A stretch of 64,000 nt of DNA from positions 60,031,249 through 60,095,248 of the forward strand of contig OZ038423.1 in assembly GCA_964036155.1 (NCBI GenBank), in the 5' to 3' direction. The position numbers were made by a program, and so were the translations under genes. The first letter of the stretch is position 1; each line of letters begins with the position of its first letter. This DNA comes from Diploscapter coronatus. Taxonomy: Eukaryota > Nematoda > Chromadorea > Rhabditida > Rhabditidae. Under the pieces are notes generated by a model that was not told the DNA's origin, made no database searches, and worked only from the letters and a program-made list of their open reading frames with translations. Of this stretch, positions 52,301 to 63,435 are shown in pieces.

Positions 52301-54636
52301 TCATGGTTGTTTTAGTCGAAATAATCTAAATTTCTATCATATATTTCAACTTTAGATTGGTTTATTAAATTAACTTCTTCTAATGGTTCTAATGGTTTCT
52401 TCTCACTTTTTTTTATTTAAAGCCTCAATTTACCAAGAAAAATGACTCTAATTTTCCATTTCTAAACCCAAAATGCAAAACAATCCTACGATTTACCCCT
52501 TTTCTCTGCATATATCTTTTAGCCTCTCGGCTTAATTCTAATTTGGGTCTCTTTCTTTTCCCTTCGCTATTTCCTTTCAATCATCTTTTGTTTTCTTTGC
52601 CGCCGTAATTTCATTGAGGAAATGGAGGGAAACCTAAACTAGCGCTTCTAAGACCTAGGTAAGATTTCGCCAATTTTTAGGTATATGTCTGAGATCATTT
52701 TTAGGCATTTTTAACAGAAATAGCACTTTTGATGCCAAAATCGATCTTTTGTTACCAAAGATGAGTATTTTCTCGAATTCAATGTTTGCATTTACATTTC
52801 CATTTGGCAAAAAACGTTCGAAACCTATCTACTAAAGTAGCTTTCACCTACGTCATAACGTCGCTACGTCAACATATATAAAATCCTATTTTCTGCTTCT
52901 TTCACCCCTCTTTTCTTCTCAACGCTATTTCTCTCCTCCTGGGAATTTCCCTTTCACGTATGCCAGACGGCTATGTCTAACCTTATATGGGTCTAAAGTT
53001 TAGATCAATCGGCGTTATTATTCTGAAAATATACAAATTATTATAGAAATAACATTGATTTTGAGAGAGAAAGAATGGAGAATAAAAATAGAACGATTTT
53101 TAAGAGAATAAAAGAATCAACGATATGCTCGAAATTCAATAATGATGCAAGATATGTGAAAATGTGCAAAACCGGATGGCGTATAAAATTCCCTCTTTCT
53201 CTTCCATTCTCTCCTTTTCCATAATATTTTCTATGCCTTTTTGGGGGTCTAAAGATTTTCACCCTCTCTAACTTATTCATAGTCCTTTTTCTTTTTCTTT
53301 CATTTTCTGTTTCTTTCTGTCTCTTCGTTTTCCATATTATTTCCCGCTTCTTATCTCGGAATCTTGTGGTTTAGTGGGAATTTCGTAAAATGAACATTTT
53401 TCTCTCCCTCCTTCTATTTATTTTCATGCTCTCTCGCTTTTCTCTGTTTCTCTTGCAATCTCTTATTTTCTCACGCTATTTCCTTCTGTTTTAGTAAATT
53501 GATACGGAGCGCGCACTGTCTTGAAGTTTACTAGTTTCAGTAGCCGATTTTTTCTTTCACCACTATAAAAACCCGTACTATTTCTTTTTCTTCTTTCTTT
53601 CTCTCCCCTCTCCTCTTTTCCCCCTGCCTCTCCCTAATAACTAATCGATTGATAGGCAGTCACTCTGCCCTCGTTTCGCGAAAAACTTATCCCGGCAGGT
53701 TTTATTTCCACATCCTTTATCATGTGATTAGGGGTCTTCCTCTGCGTCTTTTCACTCTCTGACTTCTCCACACTATATTCCGTGTCCACTCATAGGTGAT
53801 TTTTCCATTTCTCTCTCAGTTTTCAATTATCTCTCGTTTTGAACGAAGTCCAGCTTAATGTTGATGTTATCCACTAGGTTTCGTGTCCAAAACTTTATAT
53901 TCCAGCCGGTTCTATTATCCTGCCCTTAATCATGTCGTTAGAGGCTATCTTTTCGCCACTTGTGCCCTTATTTTTCTATTGTTTACACAGTCAAAAATGT
54001 GATGATGATCGCAGCTAATTTTCATTCTGCTATCGACCTTTCTCTAGATTTTCTCTAAATATTTCGTTTAAGTTTCAGAATTTTTCAAGCTTTTATCTTT
54101 CTTCTTCAATCATTTTTATTCACGTTTTTTCCTAAATACTCGCTAAATTTTTATCACGAATAGCTTGATCTTCATTTGTTTTTTTTTTCTTTTTTCGAAA
54201 TTTCTAAAATATCGTTTTCTTCTATCAATTTTTCTATGTGCACCAGTTGCATTTTTATTTATGGCTCCACCACTTATCGAGTTCCTTTCTATTTTCTCTA
54301 ACCATGCGGTATATCTGCAGTTCTCGTACCGGTCCCTCCCCTTATCGATTTTTCTCTCATTTTCTTCATTTTCCTTCTATTATCGTTCAATTTCTTGCTT
54401 CCAAGCCATGTCGCACGTTTGTAGTTCTCGTTCTGGCCCCGCCCCCTCAGCCTCGGTCGTTCCAACTGGTTGTTCCGCCCTGCTCGGCGCCTCGTCGATC
54501 GCGTGTTCCGACTGCATCTCACAAATCGCCTGCTCGGAGGAACAAATCCCCTTCATCGTCGAATTCGTCGTTAACCTCGACTGCATCCGGATTTCTTTCG
54601 GGCGCTCGCCTACCGGATGCTCTCGCGCTCTGTCTG
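43354..54636 (+). CDS. Putative upstream coding exons of a long soc-2 isoform (or a separate gene)
   Basis: Four exons join in phase 0: 43354-43392 (MAKISDESDIEEL), 46155-46322, 47000-47098 and 54451-54636, leading into the exon at 54780. They encode about 165 residues with no folded domain: serine/arginine-rich segments such as RTSRPRHPRLAASLDFARRRF, SPRVSNDLDIGSLPDLQ, KRVSLQGEKNLLRRVQNRRKQ and KSPARRNKSPSSSNSS. Good donors and acceptors and phase agreement at all junctions argue for real exons. The acceptor of exon 2 (ATGAG) is weak. The third intron is 7.35 kb, by far the longest in the window. They may form an alternative-promoter isoform of soc-2, or a separate gene ending at TAA 55198-55200. 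Confidence 0.5.
43393..46154 (+). other. 2.8 kb intron with pyrimidine-rich tracts
   Basis: Plus-strand T/C-rich DNA with repeated ACTATTTC(T/G) motifs (44157, 45007, 45223). The ORFs here (44390-45955) are low-complexity phenylalanine/serine/leucine strings without domains and are not called. Confidence 0.5.
47212..48628. mobile_element. 1.4 kb foldback element with internal tandem repeats
   Basis: Left arm 47212-47637 and right arm 48194-48628 are reverse complements (for example GGTCCGTCGATTTGGCTGA left against TCAGCCAAATCTACGGACC right). Inside, a unit starting AACTTTCTTATTT recurs at about 47401, 47735 and 48091, so the core contains two and a bit direct copies of roughly 335-355 bases. 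Conserved blocks include GAGTTTCGACCCCAAGCTGG. No transposase ORF is present. It lies inside the 7.35 kb intron. Confidence 0.85.
48931..49011. repeat. GATA-rich hairpin
   Basis: 48954-48976 pairs with 48978-48998 (CTTATCA and TGATAAG at the tip). The outer TCACTTATCA (48931-48940) pairs with TGATAAAGTGA (49001-49011). It contains at least four TGATAA/TTATCA cores. A 14-base piece, CATAGACGCAGAGT, is also present at about 292, so the element is dispersed. Confidence 0.7.
49012..54450 (+). repeat. Pyrimidine-rich intron sequence with recurring ACTATTTCTC motif
   Basis: The plus strand of 49300-53650 is dominated by TTTCTCTTTCTCC-like DNA, in which (C/A)ATACTATTTCTC recurs every few tens to hundreds of bases: about 49343, 49555, 51660, 51706, 51836, 52004, 52046, 52094, 53576 and variants. 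The motif is almost always in this orientation here; one reverse copy lies at 51559. The ORFs (49444-50065, 51719-52109, 54165-54450) are shadows of this composition. No gene is recognised. Confidence 0.65.
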
Positions 54637-54788
54637 GTAAGTTGGCGTTTTTATCGATTAGTTTGTTAGAAGTCGATTTTATTGATTTTTTAAATTTACA
54701 TCTTTTATTGGTTTTTATCCCTTTCGGAGGTTAATTTGTAGATTATTCTGAACTCTGATTGTTTTTTATTTGATTTTAGAGGGCCGGC

Positions 54789-57700
54789 ATGGAACATTCC
54801 GGAAAGAATAATCATCACTCCGGAAACGGGAACTTCGGCCCGACGCAGGCGTTCGAGTTTCGACCCGCTAAGGAGGGTACCAGGTTTGCAAAAATCTCTT
54901 TATTTTACCGAATAAAATATCGGTTTTTTTTGTAAAGTTCTATTTTTTTTATTTTTTCAAGTCTTTCTCGTAAAACCCGGAACTACCGAACTTTCCAAGA
55001 AGTCTAAAACCCTGTCGCTAATGACGATTTTCCATTATTTATAATGGTGCTAAAATATGAACTTTTGCAGATCGAAAAGCCCTGGAGGAGTGATCGGTCG
55101 ATTGTCGAATTTCGCTCGCGGTAAAACTCGAGGTTCACTCCACGAGAGCTCGGGCGGCAACAATTCCGCGGGGAATGACAAGCCTAAAAAGGCGCGTTAA
55201 TGAAAAATGATATGATGCATACTTAGAAAAATTGGGATTCGAAGAATTCTTAAGAATTCGTGTAGGAAAAATATGGAATTTTTAACATTGTTCTATTTTT
55301 AAAAAGAAACGATGACGCAATACTTGAGCAATATTGGGATTCTGAGGATTTATATTTAAAAAGTGAATTTTTTCAGATTTGTTGAATTTCCGATTTTTCA
55401 GGATCTCCACCGTGAACTCCAAAGGTGTCGCGACAACAATGAACAGAGGTTGGATTTGAGCTCGAATGAGGTGAAAATTTTACAAGTTACAAAAACCTTC
55501 CTTGGAAAGTCGTATTTTCACTATTTATTCGACTTTCGACAGGCCTACTGCTATGAATCGAATAAATTGTCTTCCAAAGTGACGCAAGTATACTAATTTT
55601 TGTGGGTTTCTAACAAATTCTACCTCAAAATCATGAAATTTCCAATCAATCTGTATTTGCGCAAATTTCCTCAAAAATGACGAAGTTTTTCAAATTGTGT
55701 TTAAAAAATCGCTTTATAAAACCTATTCTTTCTAATCATTGGATCTTTGTCAAATAGTGTAATTAAAGTCGAATTTCCAGATCTCCTCAATCCCGGTGCA
55801 AATTCGCGACCTCACGCAGCTAACCGAGTTGTTTTTGTACAAAAATAAGCTGACCTCTCTGCCTTTGGAACTGGGCTGTCTGGTGAATTTGCGCAAATTG
55901 GGACTTTCAGGTAAAAAATACAAAAATATCGCAAGGGTCAAATTAACAATTTCTGAGATTATTAAAATTTTAAGGTCAAGTTACATCTTTTTTCAGAAAA
56001 CGCCCTATCCTCTTTGCCACAAAGTCTGGCCAACCTTAATCAATTGGAAACTTTGGACCTGAGGCACAATAAGTTGACCGAGGTGGGATTTTCTTTAGAA
56101 AATGTTTTAAACTTTTCTTCGAGTGTTAGACAAGAAAATTGTCGGGATTTTTTCTATCTAGTTTATCTCGAATTTTTTCGAAACATTTTTTCCTTCTATT
56201 TTTAAAATGTAAAATCATTTTATTTAAACAAAAATTCGTCCAAATAGTTAGTGAATTTATACATTTTTGATAGATTAGTTTATTTTGAAACATTTTCCAG
56301 ATTCCCTCAGTTATCTACAGTATACACTCACTTGAGACTTTATGGCTACGGTACAATCGGATCGCCACGGTCGGTGAGGAGATCGGTACTTTGAACAGGT
56401 ATTTTTAGGAGATATATGAAACCCATTTTAATTCCTGGATATATGAAACTCGGTCTCAGACTGAAAATGATCGACCTTCGCGAGAACAAAATCCGACAGC
56501 TACCGTCTTCTTTGGGTCGTTTGAAGTGTCTCCTGGTCTGTCTGCTCAGCTACAACCATATCTCGGAGTTACCGGCTGGTATGCTAATTTTTGTTATCGA
56601 TTTCTGATAAAATATTTTCATTTCAACATTATCGAGTTCTTCATCGTCAAATTGTTATACATAAAAATTCGAAGCATATTTCACTTGATCAAGTTATTTC
56701 TGAAAGCTTTCGAAAATCAACAATTTTCAAGGCTAAGGAAGTTCTCACGCTATTGAAAGGAGTTTAAAGTAAATAGTAAAAAATGCCCTAAAATAATAAG
56801 AGGCCATAGTCACGCAAATTTTGCTTCCTATTCTAAACAAGCTTCCCTTCCCACGAGTAGAGATATAAAAAAAAAGAATCTGTATAGCCCTATGGTAAAG
56901 CATAGGATTTCAAATCTGGCTGGGATATTTTAAATTCAAAAGTCCAAGTAGCCCACTCTTTAGAAAAGGCCCTTTTATTTGCGAAATTCCATGTTTCAAG
57001 TGCCATGAAATGAGTCAGTTTCTGAGAACAATAGGGACAGAAATATGAAATGTTTGGATAGGTTTCGAAAATTTTCAATTCGAAATGAATTTTTAAAGAA
57101 TTTCGTTAATAGGCGGACACTAGGCGAATAGTTGACCAATTAAAATAATTAATCTGGGTAGTCAAATAAGCGTAATTAGGATAATTAAATAATTAATCGA
57201 TTATCTTTCAGAAATGGGTGATTGCGTTTGTCTGACCCAATTGGACGTACAGCACAATGACCTGGTCAGTTTGCCTGATTCCATGGGCAATTTGAAGAGT
57301 CTCGTCAGATTGGGAATACGGTAATTATGCTAATTTTCAATTTTTTTAAAATAGAATTCCCAAGTATCCGAGTTTAACTAACTTTTAATTAGATTTTTCG
57401 AGGATTTATCAGAATTTTTGAGCCTTATAAAAATATTTTGGATCTAAGTATAGGGTATAAAATCACTGATCTTTTTTTATCATAAATTTTTTTCTGATTT
57501 TCTGAAGCCTATTTTAAAAAATTAACTTTCAGGTACAACAAACTCCGCTCTCTGCCTCCGTCCATTGAAAATTGTACTCATCTCGAGGAATTTATCGTCG
57601 AGGGGAATCATTTGCAGACTATTCCGGTATTTTTTTAAAATTAAATAAATATTTTTAAAATATAATTTTGATATCTTTAAAAATTTGAATTCTTTTTATT

Positions 57701-59967
57701 AAATTAAAAAAAAAAATTCAGTCTGGCATGTTGGCTTCGTTTCCAAATGTGAAGACAGTGAATATCTCGAGGAACGAGCTCACTTCCTTCCCTCAGGGCG
57801 GACCCCAGCAGTTTGCGGCGGCTCAGGTAGAATATTTTGTTAAAGAAAGCCTTCTTGAATGTCTGGATTCAATAGATGAAAAATCCATTTATTGGCATTT
57901 CTTTTAAAACTGAATAATTTGATAATTTCTGAAATCTACTCAAATTTTCTATTTGTACTTATTTTTTGAAATTAAAGAAAGCTTATATACCAGCCAGTTT
58001 TCAAGCTCTAGTTTCTAGCATGCAATTAGAGAAAATAATTTAAAGGGAAAAAATTTCCAGACGATCAACCTAGAGCACAATCAAATCAACAAGATCCCCA
58101 TTGGGATTCTGTCGAAAGCAGCATCCCTTTCGAAGCTCAATCTCAAGGAAAATGAACTCGTCTCTTTGCCTTTGGGTAAGAAAATTCGGAAAAAATTAAA
58201 AAGGACTATTTTGAAGGTTTTTGTATGAGTTAATTTGAGGCATTTCAATAGAAATAAAGATAAATTTTAAAAACGATTAAATTTCAGATATGGGTACTTG
58301 GACTTCTCTTTCCGAGCTGAATCTGTCCACGAACCAACTCACCGTGCTGCCTGATGACATTGAGAAATTGGTAAATTTTTAATTCCTATTTTTCAAAATT
58401 AAACAATTAGATTTTTCCTAAAATTAAACATAACTTTTTAAAAATTTTATCTTTCAGCATCAAATTTTTATATTTTTTCGGAAATTTACATTTTCAGATC
58501 AACCTCGAAATCCTGGTACTTTCGAACAATCAACTGAAGAAAATTCCCGCTCAGATCGGGAACTTGAAAAAGTTACGAGAACTCGACCTGGAGGAGAATT
58601 GCTTGGAAACACTACCTAGTGAAATTGGTGGGTTTTGTTTTCTAATTTTATGAATCATAAGATTTTTAAAATCATTTTAACTGATCAGAGTTATGATAAA
58701 ACACTAATGATTGAACTTTCAGTGGAATATCAAAAAAAAATTTTAACACACAAAAACATTGTTATTTTTAAATGAACCAATGGCATACTACAAACTGAAG
58801 CTACCATTTTCGCTATTCCGATACAAAAATATTTGAAATCTAGAAAAAATCAATAGATCAATAAAAACTCGAATTTGCAGGTTTCCTGCTCCAACTGACT
58901 AAGTTGTGGTTGCAATCGAATCAGCTCATCTCGTTGCCCCGGTCTATTGGCAACTTGACTTCGCTCCAGGATCTCAGGGTCGGCGAGAACAACCTGTGCG
59001 CGTTGCCAGAGGAGATCGGTAATTTATTCAAATTTGCTTAAGCTTCAAAAATTTGAATAACAAAGTGAGTTTCTATGTTTTCAATGAAAGAGAAACGAGA
59101 TTTGTAAGATGAAATTATGATTAAAGAAATCAAGTATCAGATTGAATTTGTATTCCGATAGTTTGTTGGGAAAATCGATTTAAAAAAATAAGTTCCAAGA
59201 TTTCTCAAGTTTTTCACCATTTCTCTAACTATATTTCTTCAAAAATACTGCTACCTATAAAAAATAATTTTAAAAAAAAAAACCAAGTTTCAAAACCCCA
59301 AATTTTATATCGTTTCTCATACTATTGTGCTGGTCAAACGAAGTGAAAGATCGCGTGTTGAAAATATAGGGAGAAAGGGCGAGAGTGGCAGAGCAAATTC
59401 CATACCGCTCGTTTTATTGTCCCCTGTTGACTTTCCTTCTCTGCCTCCTTCTTCGTGCATAGTTCATACGCGCATTTCTCGCAAGGCGCTCTTTAACGCA
59501 CGAACTGTCACTTTATTTGACCGATACAATATATTTTCTTCAGTTTCTTGCTTTGAAACAACAATAATCAAAAATAGTTGTTTAAAGTAATACAAAATAA
59601 TTCCAGGCCACCTGGACTCACTGAAAAGTCTGTACCTGAACGACAACGCGTCTCTGCACTCATTGCCCTTCGAGTTGGCTCTGTGCTCTTCATTGGAAAT
59701 AATGTCCATTGAGAATTGTCCATTATCTCAAATCCCCGCTGAGATATCTATGGGCGGGCCATCGTTGGTGATTCAGGTATTTTTTATTTTATAGCATTTT
59801 TAAAGGGTAGCCTTTGAAAAATCGAATTTTATGAATTTTTGGTAGTTTTGAAATTAAAAATTGATTTCAAAGGTCTTGATTTTTTATTTAATTTTATTTA
59901 TTGATTGGAAAATTTTCAGTACCTGAAAATGCACGGCCCCTACCGAGGTGTGCTGATGGGTCAGTAA
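54789..59967 (+). CDS. soc-2: SOC-2/SHOC2 leucine-rich-repeat Ras-pathway scaffold
   Basis: SHOC2 forms a complex with MRAS and PP1 that dephosphorylates RAF. Exons: 54780-54883 (ATG at 54789), 55071-55191, 55402-55470, 55781-55910, 55997-56082, 56301-56398, 56460-56578, 57212-57320, 57533-57626, 57722-57826, 58061-58175, 58288-58370, 58498-58627, 58881-59018, 59607-59776 and 59920-59967. From ATG 54789 this gives about 569 residues (I recall about 559 in C. elegans and 582 in human). After a polar N-terminus comes [20 protein letters not shown]. About 20 LRRs of the LxxLxLxxNxLxxLP type follow, ending [12 protein letters not shown] and [11 protein letters not shown]. Gly-Gly-Pro-Gln-Gln-Phe in the central break is typical. 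Joining 55191 to 55402 needs a GC donor (AAG|GCGCGT); read through, the exon stops at 55198. An AATAAA-type signal lies at about 60495. Confidence 0.93.
56579..57211 (+). other. 633-base intron with tRNA-like fragment and AATTAGG motif
   Basis: Intron of soc-2. 56887-56950 resembles a degenerate tRNA (TAGCCCTATGGTA like an A-box, then TTCAAAT and AATTCAAAAGTCC), but no cloverleaf closes. The right end has AATTAGGATAATTAA, typical of one intron family in this window. Confidence 0.4.
59019..59606 (+). other. 588-base intron of soc-2
   Basis: Largely AT-rich. A less AT-rich piece at 59310-59520 starts with TCTCATACTATTG, related to the ACTATTTC motif, and contains C-rich TTCCTTCTCTGCCTCC. It probably carries a short repeat insertion. 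No coding exon is evident; the LRR frame joins directly across it. Confidence 0.4.
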
Positions 59968-60591
59968 TTCGAAAAAATTCTTCGACTTCGAAATTTTTGT
60001 AGAATATTTATTTTCGCAAGTTTTCATTTTCTTAACTTTTGGAAATTATGTTTCATTGATTTTGGGTGAGTTCCAAGTGTCTTCGTTCGATGTACCTAAT
60101 TTTTTCAGTTACCTAAATTTTCAAGACAGTAAAATTTTTACGATTCATTTTAATTTTCTTGCATTTGCCAAATTCGAATTTCTGACGATTCAGTTAACAA
60201 TAAGATTTTTCTCTACTATATACGGGTTCAATGCCTTATGAATATTGGAAAATTTCAACAAAAACCCGAAAATGTTCCTAATATTCGAAGAAAATATTGA
60301 AGATTACTGTAATTTTATCGCTTTTTTCATTCATTTTTTCGCATTTCCATTTCTTCATCAATTTTTCTAAACAATTGCTCAATCTAAAATGGCGCTTTTT
60401 ATCGATCACCACAAGTTTTGTCATTTTCATTTGAATTTAAAAATTTTGAAAATCTTTATTTTTCGAAGATGTACTCGTTTCGTTAAAGTTCTGAATAAAT
60501 AAATTTCATGAAGATTAAAACATGAGTACCAATAAATAAAATTTGTAAGCAAGAACTCTTGTAATGCTCAGTTACTATTTGAACTAATTAC
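59968..60591. other. Intergenic region between convergent genes
   Basis: The 3' ends of soc-2 (plus) and the orphan secreted gene (minus) face each other. It contains GATTACTGTAATTT at about 60302 and AATAAATAAA signals at about 60495 and 60533. Otherwise nothing is recognised. Confidence 0.45.
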
Positions 60592-62496
60592 CTATATTGA
60601 TCGAGCAAAACTGTACAAAAATGGAAATAAATTAAATAGAAAGTCGAAATTTTTTGATTTTCCGGCGAAGTTACAACTTTTAATAGATTTATCTGTAAAA
60701 TTAGTGCATACTGGTGGAAATGATTCAATCAGAACGTCTTTCCAGGAATCTAAAGATTCTCGCACAGCCATTTTTTGCTCCAAATGGATAAATTGCCCGT
60801 TGATATTCTGAAAAAAATCGACCTTTTTCAAAATCATAAAATTGCCTATGATTCGATAGATTTTATATCAAGATGAATATCTTGAAAATTTCGATATTTT
60901 GATTGATGCCTTCTGACTTTATAAAAGAAGTAGGCGTGGCCTAAAAATCAGTGAAATAAATCCGTACCTGATCTACCGCCGGTGTATTGCAGACATCTAA
61001 TTTTTCGACCCCATTAACATATCTTCCAAAAACATTCGTTGTAGCGGTCAATTTGCAATTCGTATCTTCAAACGGTAAGGAAGAATGGAACTTTGTCATT
61101 TTATTGAAATTGGTCCTTAGCTAAATTGACTAATTGACTCTTAACTATATTTAATTACCCTAGTCGCAACATTATCCAACTTATTGTATGTCGCCTCGTG
61201 GCTACTTCCCTGCGATATGAAAACGTCGCTCTTCACGCAGCTGAGATAATTGGGTAATTAAGTCGATAATTATCTTAATTACCTCTTCTCATCCATACCG
61301 TGCCATTGCATATACACCGGTAATGACGCATCCGGCAATGAAGCATACCGAATCGCCAAATTCATTGTCTTAATTGGATAATTAGTAATTAACTATGCTT
61401 TAATTGGTCCCGTTCATAAAATGGAATTACCTTTGGAATTTTAATCTAAACCTGAATTTACCTGAAACATAGTCAGATTATTATGAGCTGCGTCGGCAAT
61501 TTGGTTTCCTGGCTGGCAAACGCATGGATTTGATCTGAAAATCGATATTCTAAAAGGCGGCATTCAAATTTATTCATATGGCGTCCTAGATTACTTTTTA
61601 TAACGTCATACATATCATATATTTATAATGCCATATTCTATCTTTATTGAAGCTTTTTTCTCAATGTTATTTTTATTCTATGACACCATATATAAGTTTT
61701 GGATTCGTTTTTTTTTTTATAATTTTACCCCTTCACACTAAATCTGCTCGCTCCAGCTTCAACCAGAGATCTGCTATTTGTAGAATAGAATAAGTTAGCG
61801 GCCTGACAGGAAACCATACCATCAGATAGGAAGTGCGCTGCAGAATGATGAAGATTTCTTAATTATTTAATTAAGTTAACTAAGTACCCTAATAAAGTCA
61901 GCTAATTACCTCTCCACAAAATTCCTTTTCCTAATAGCTACGTATCCCCACATTTTCGGAAATCTCGTGGTATTAGAAGGGATTTTCTCATGCAAAACGT
62001 AAATTCTATCCTGAATTTTTGTTGTCTAATTTAATTAACTTAGGCCCTAAAATTCGAGTAAATACCTCTAAAATAGACAACTCCATGTAGGGGGCTATAT
62101 TTTCAAATGCATTAACAGAGTCCGAAGTTACATTGTCGTTGTCATACAGTATTTTAATCAGCTAAAACAGAAATTTAAGTTATGCTAATAAAAATTAATT
62201 ACCTGAATCATTTGCAGACTTTCTTGATTGTTCGGAAGATTTCTATTCCAATTATCAAGCGTAGTTTCATTATCCCTCATAAAATACGACTCCAAAAGGT
62301 GGTGGAAGTTAAGAAAATACGAATTATTATAGCTTGCATCATAAGTGTCGATATTTTCCTGAATTTAAGACTAGTTTACATTTTAAAGTGAATTAAAATT
62401 TATTACCTCTGTACACCCCTGTATCTGAGCGTTAATTACATCATAATAAATGATAACTAGGGTAATTAAATAGAATTTAGTTGGGTTTAGGGCCAT
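60592..62496 (-). CDS. Secreted protein of 383 residues, unrecognised family
   Basis: Ten exons join in phase: 62407-62496, 62203-62358, 62066-62161, 61910-62010, 61729-61857, 61462-61534, 61283-61368, 61159-61240, 60968-61090 and 60592-60807. MALNPTKFYLITLVIIYYDVINA is a clear signal peptide. The mature chain has scattered cysteines (GCTE, VSCQ, NPCVCQPG, SCVKSD, TNCKL, DVCN, PVCTN, SCNF), likely forming disulfides, and several N-glycosylation sites (NNS, NETT, NDN-VTS, NLT, NFT). The last 20 residues are hydrophobic/aromatic (FLFNLFPFLYSFARS), perhaps a GPI signal or membrane-active end. Three acceptors are AAG. I do not recognise a domain; a nematode-specific extracellular protein is the cautious reading. 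Confidence 0.8.
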
Positions 62497-63342
62497 ATTG
62501 ATCTATAATAAAAATTGCGTTAGAATTCGAAATGGAAAAGTCGATATAAAATTTGGAAGCTAGAAAAGCGTTATTGTTGAATAAGCGAGATGATAAAATC
62601 TCACTACACTATCATATTTTAACCTTCAAATATTACACTTTAAATTAAATTTTGAATAATTAAGGCTATAATTAATTGAAAGGTGTTAATATCGATTGAT
62701 AGCTAGATAGCGAATACAAAGAAAGTGAAAGTACCACCAAAACACTGACCATAAACGCCGATATACGTCAAAGTAAGCAATATTTTTGACCTGACTAATT
62801 CATGACATGCCCTATTTTCTATTTGAATTAAAAGTAAGCTAAATTTACCAATCGAAATCGTAAATTAAGTCCAAAATTTCATATTATCAAATTTAACACA
62901 TCATAGTTCTGTTAGACCCATATCCTGATACATCGTAATTGATCAAGAATGTAGACACTATCATTTATAACCTCAATAGTCGTATGATAAGTGATCACTT
63001 GCATCAGACCATTCTAGTTTGTAAACTCTTCTCTCCGTATAAAAAACCCTTGTTATGTGATAGACTGGGCGACTGTAGTAATAAAGATGTAACATCACGA
63101 CTCCATCTTACACTCCCGGCACCGTCGTACAACAAACACTATAAGGAAGATGGGTTGAAAACCTATTCTATTCCTTATATGTGAAAGTTGTAACATTTTT
63201 GCTAGCTAAAATTCATCGAAATGTACCCTTCGAAAGTACTCATTTCGTTGCCAAAATAGGTAAAGAAACCAAGGATTCATTTTCCCGAACTCGCGAATTT
63301 GATGATTTTACGTAGAGTTTCGATTTGGTTTTTGTCTGACCG
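62497..63342. other. Divergent intergenic region
   Basis: It lies between the orphan secreted gene (minus) and the UDP-glycosyltransferase (plus), so it should hold promoters for both. TGATAAGTGATCAC at about 62986 contains a GATA core. The ORF 62939-63184 is not supported by splice sites or family similarity. Confidence 0.4.
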
Positions 63343-63380
63343 CTATCTTATCTCTGGTCATATTTCTGGCGCTATAAAAG
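63343..63380 (+). promoter_or_regulatory. GATA sites and TATA box of the UDP-glycosyltransferase gene
   Basis: CTATCTTATCTC (63343-63354; overlapping AGATAA/GATA cores on the minus strand) lies about 20 bases upstream of TATAAAAG (63373-63380). The TATA box lies 56 bases before the ATG, a good core-promoter spacing. In nematodes GATA factors of the ELT-2 type drive intestinal genes, and UDP-glycosyltransferases are often intestinal. The link to a particular factor is inference. Confidence 0.65.
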
Positions 63381-63435
63381 GTCATGTTATTTTCGTAATT
63401 CTTCCTCTTTCAAGACACACATATATCTAGTGATT

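Noticed and set aside
54165..54450. 189- and 143-codon overlapping ORFs at the end of the long intron
   Set aside because: Only the part from 54451 fits the phase of the neighbouring exons. The upstream part is low-complexity intron sequence.
56887..56950. tRNA-like sequence
   Set aside because: A- and B-box-like blocks are present, but acceptor and anticodon stems do not pair, so at most it is a tRNA-derived relic.
62939..63184. 81-codon ORF upstream of the UGT gene
   Set aside because: No signal peptide, no splice sites and no family. It lies in a promoter region.
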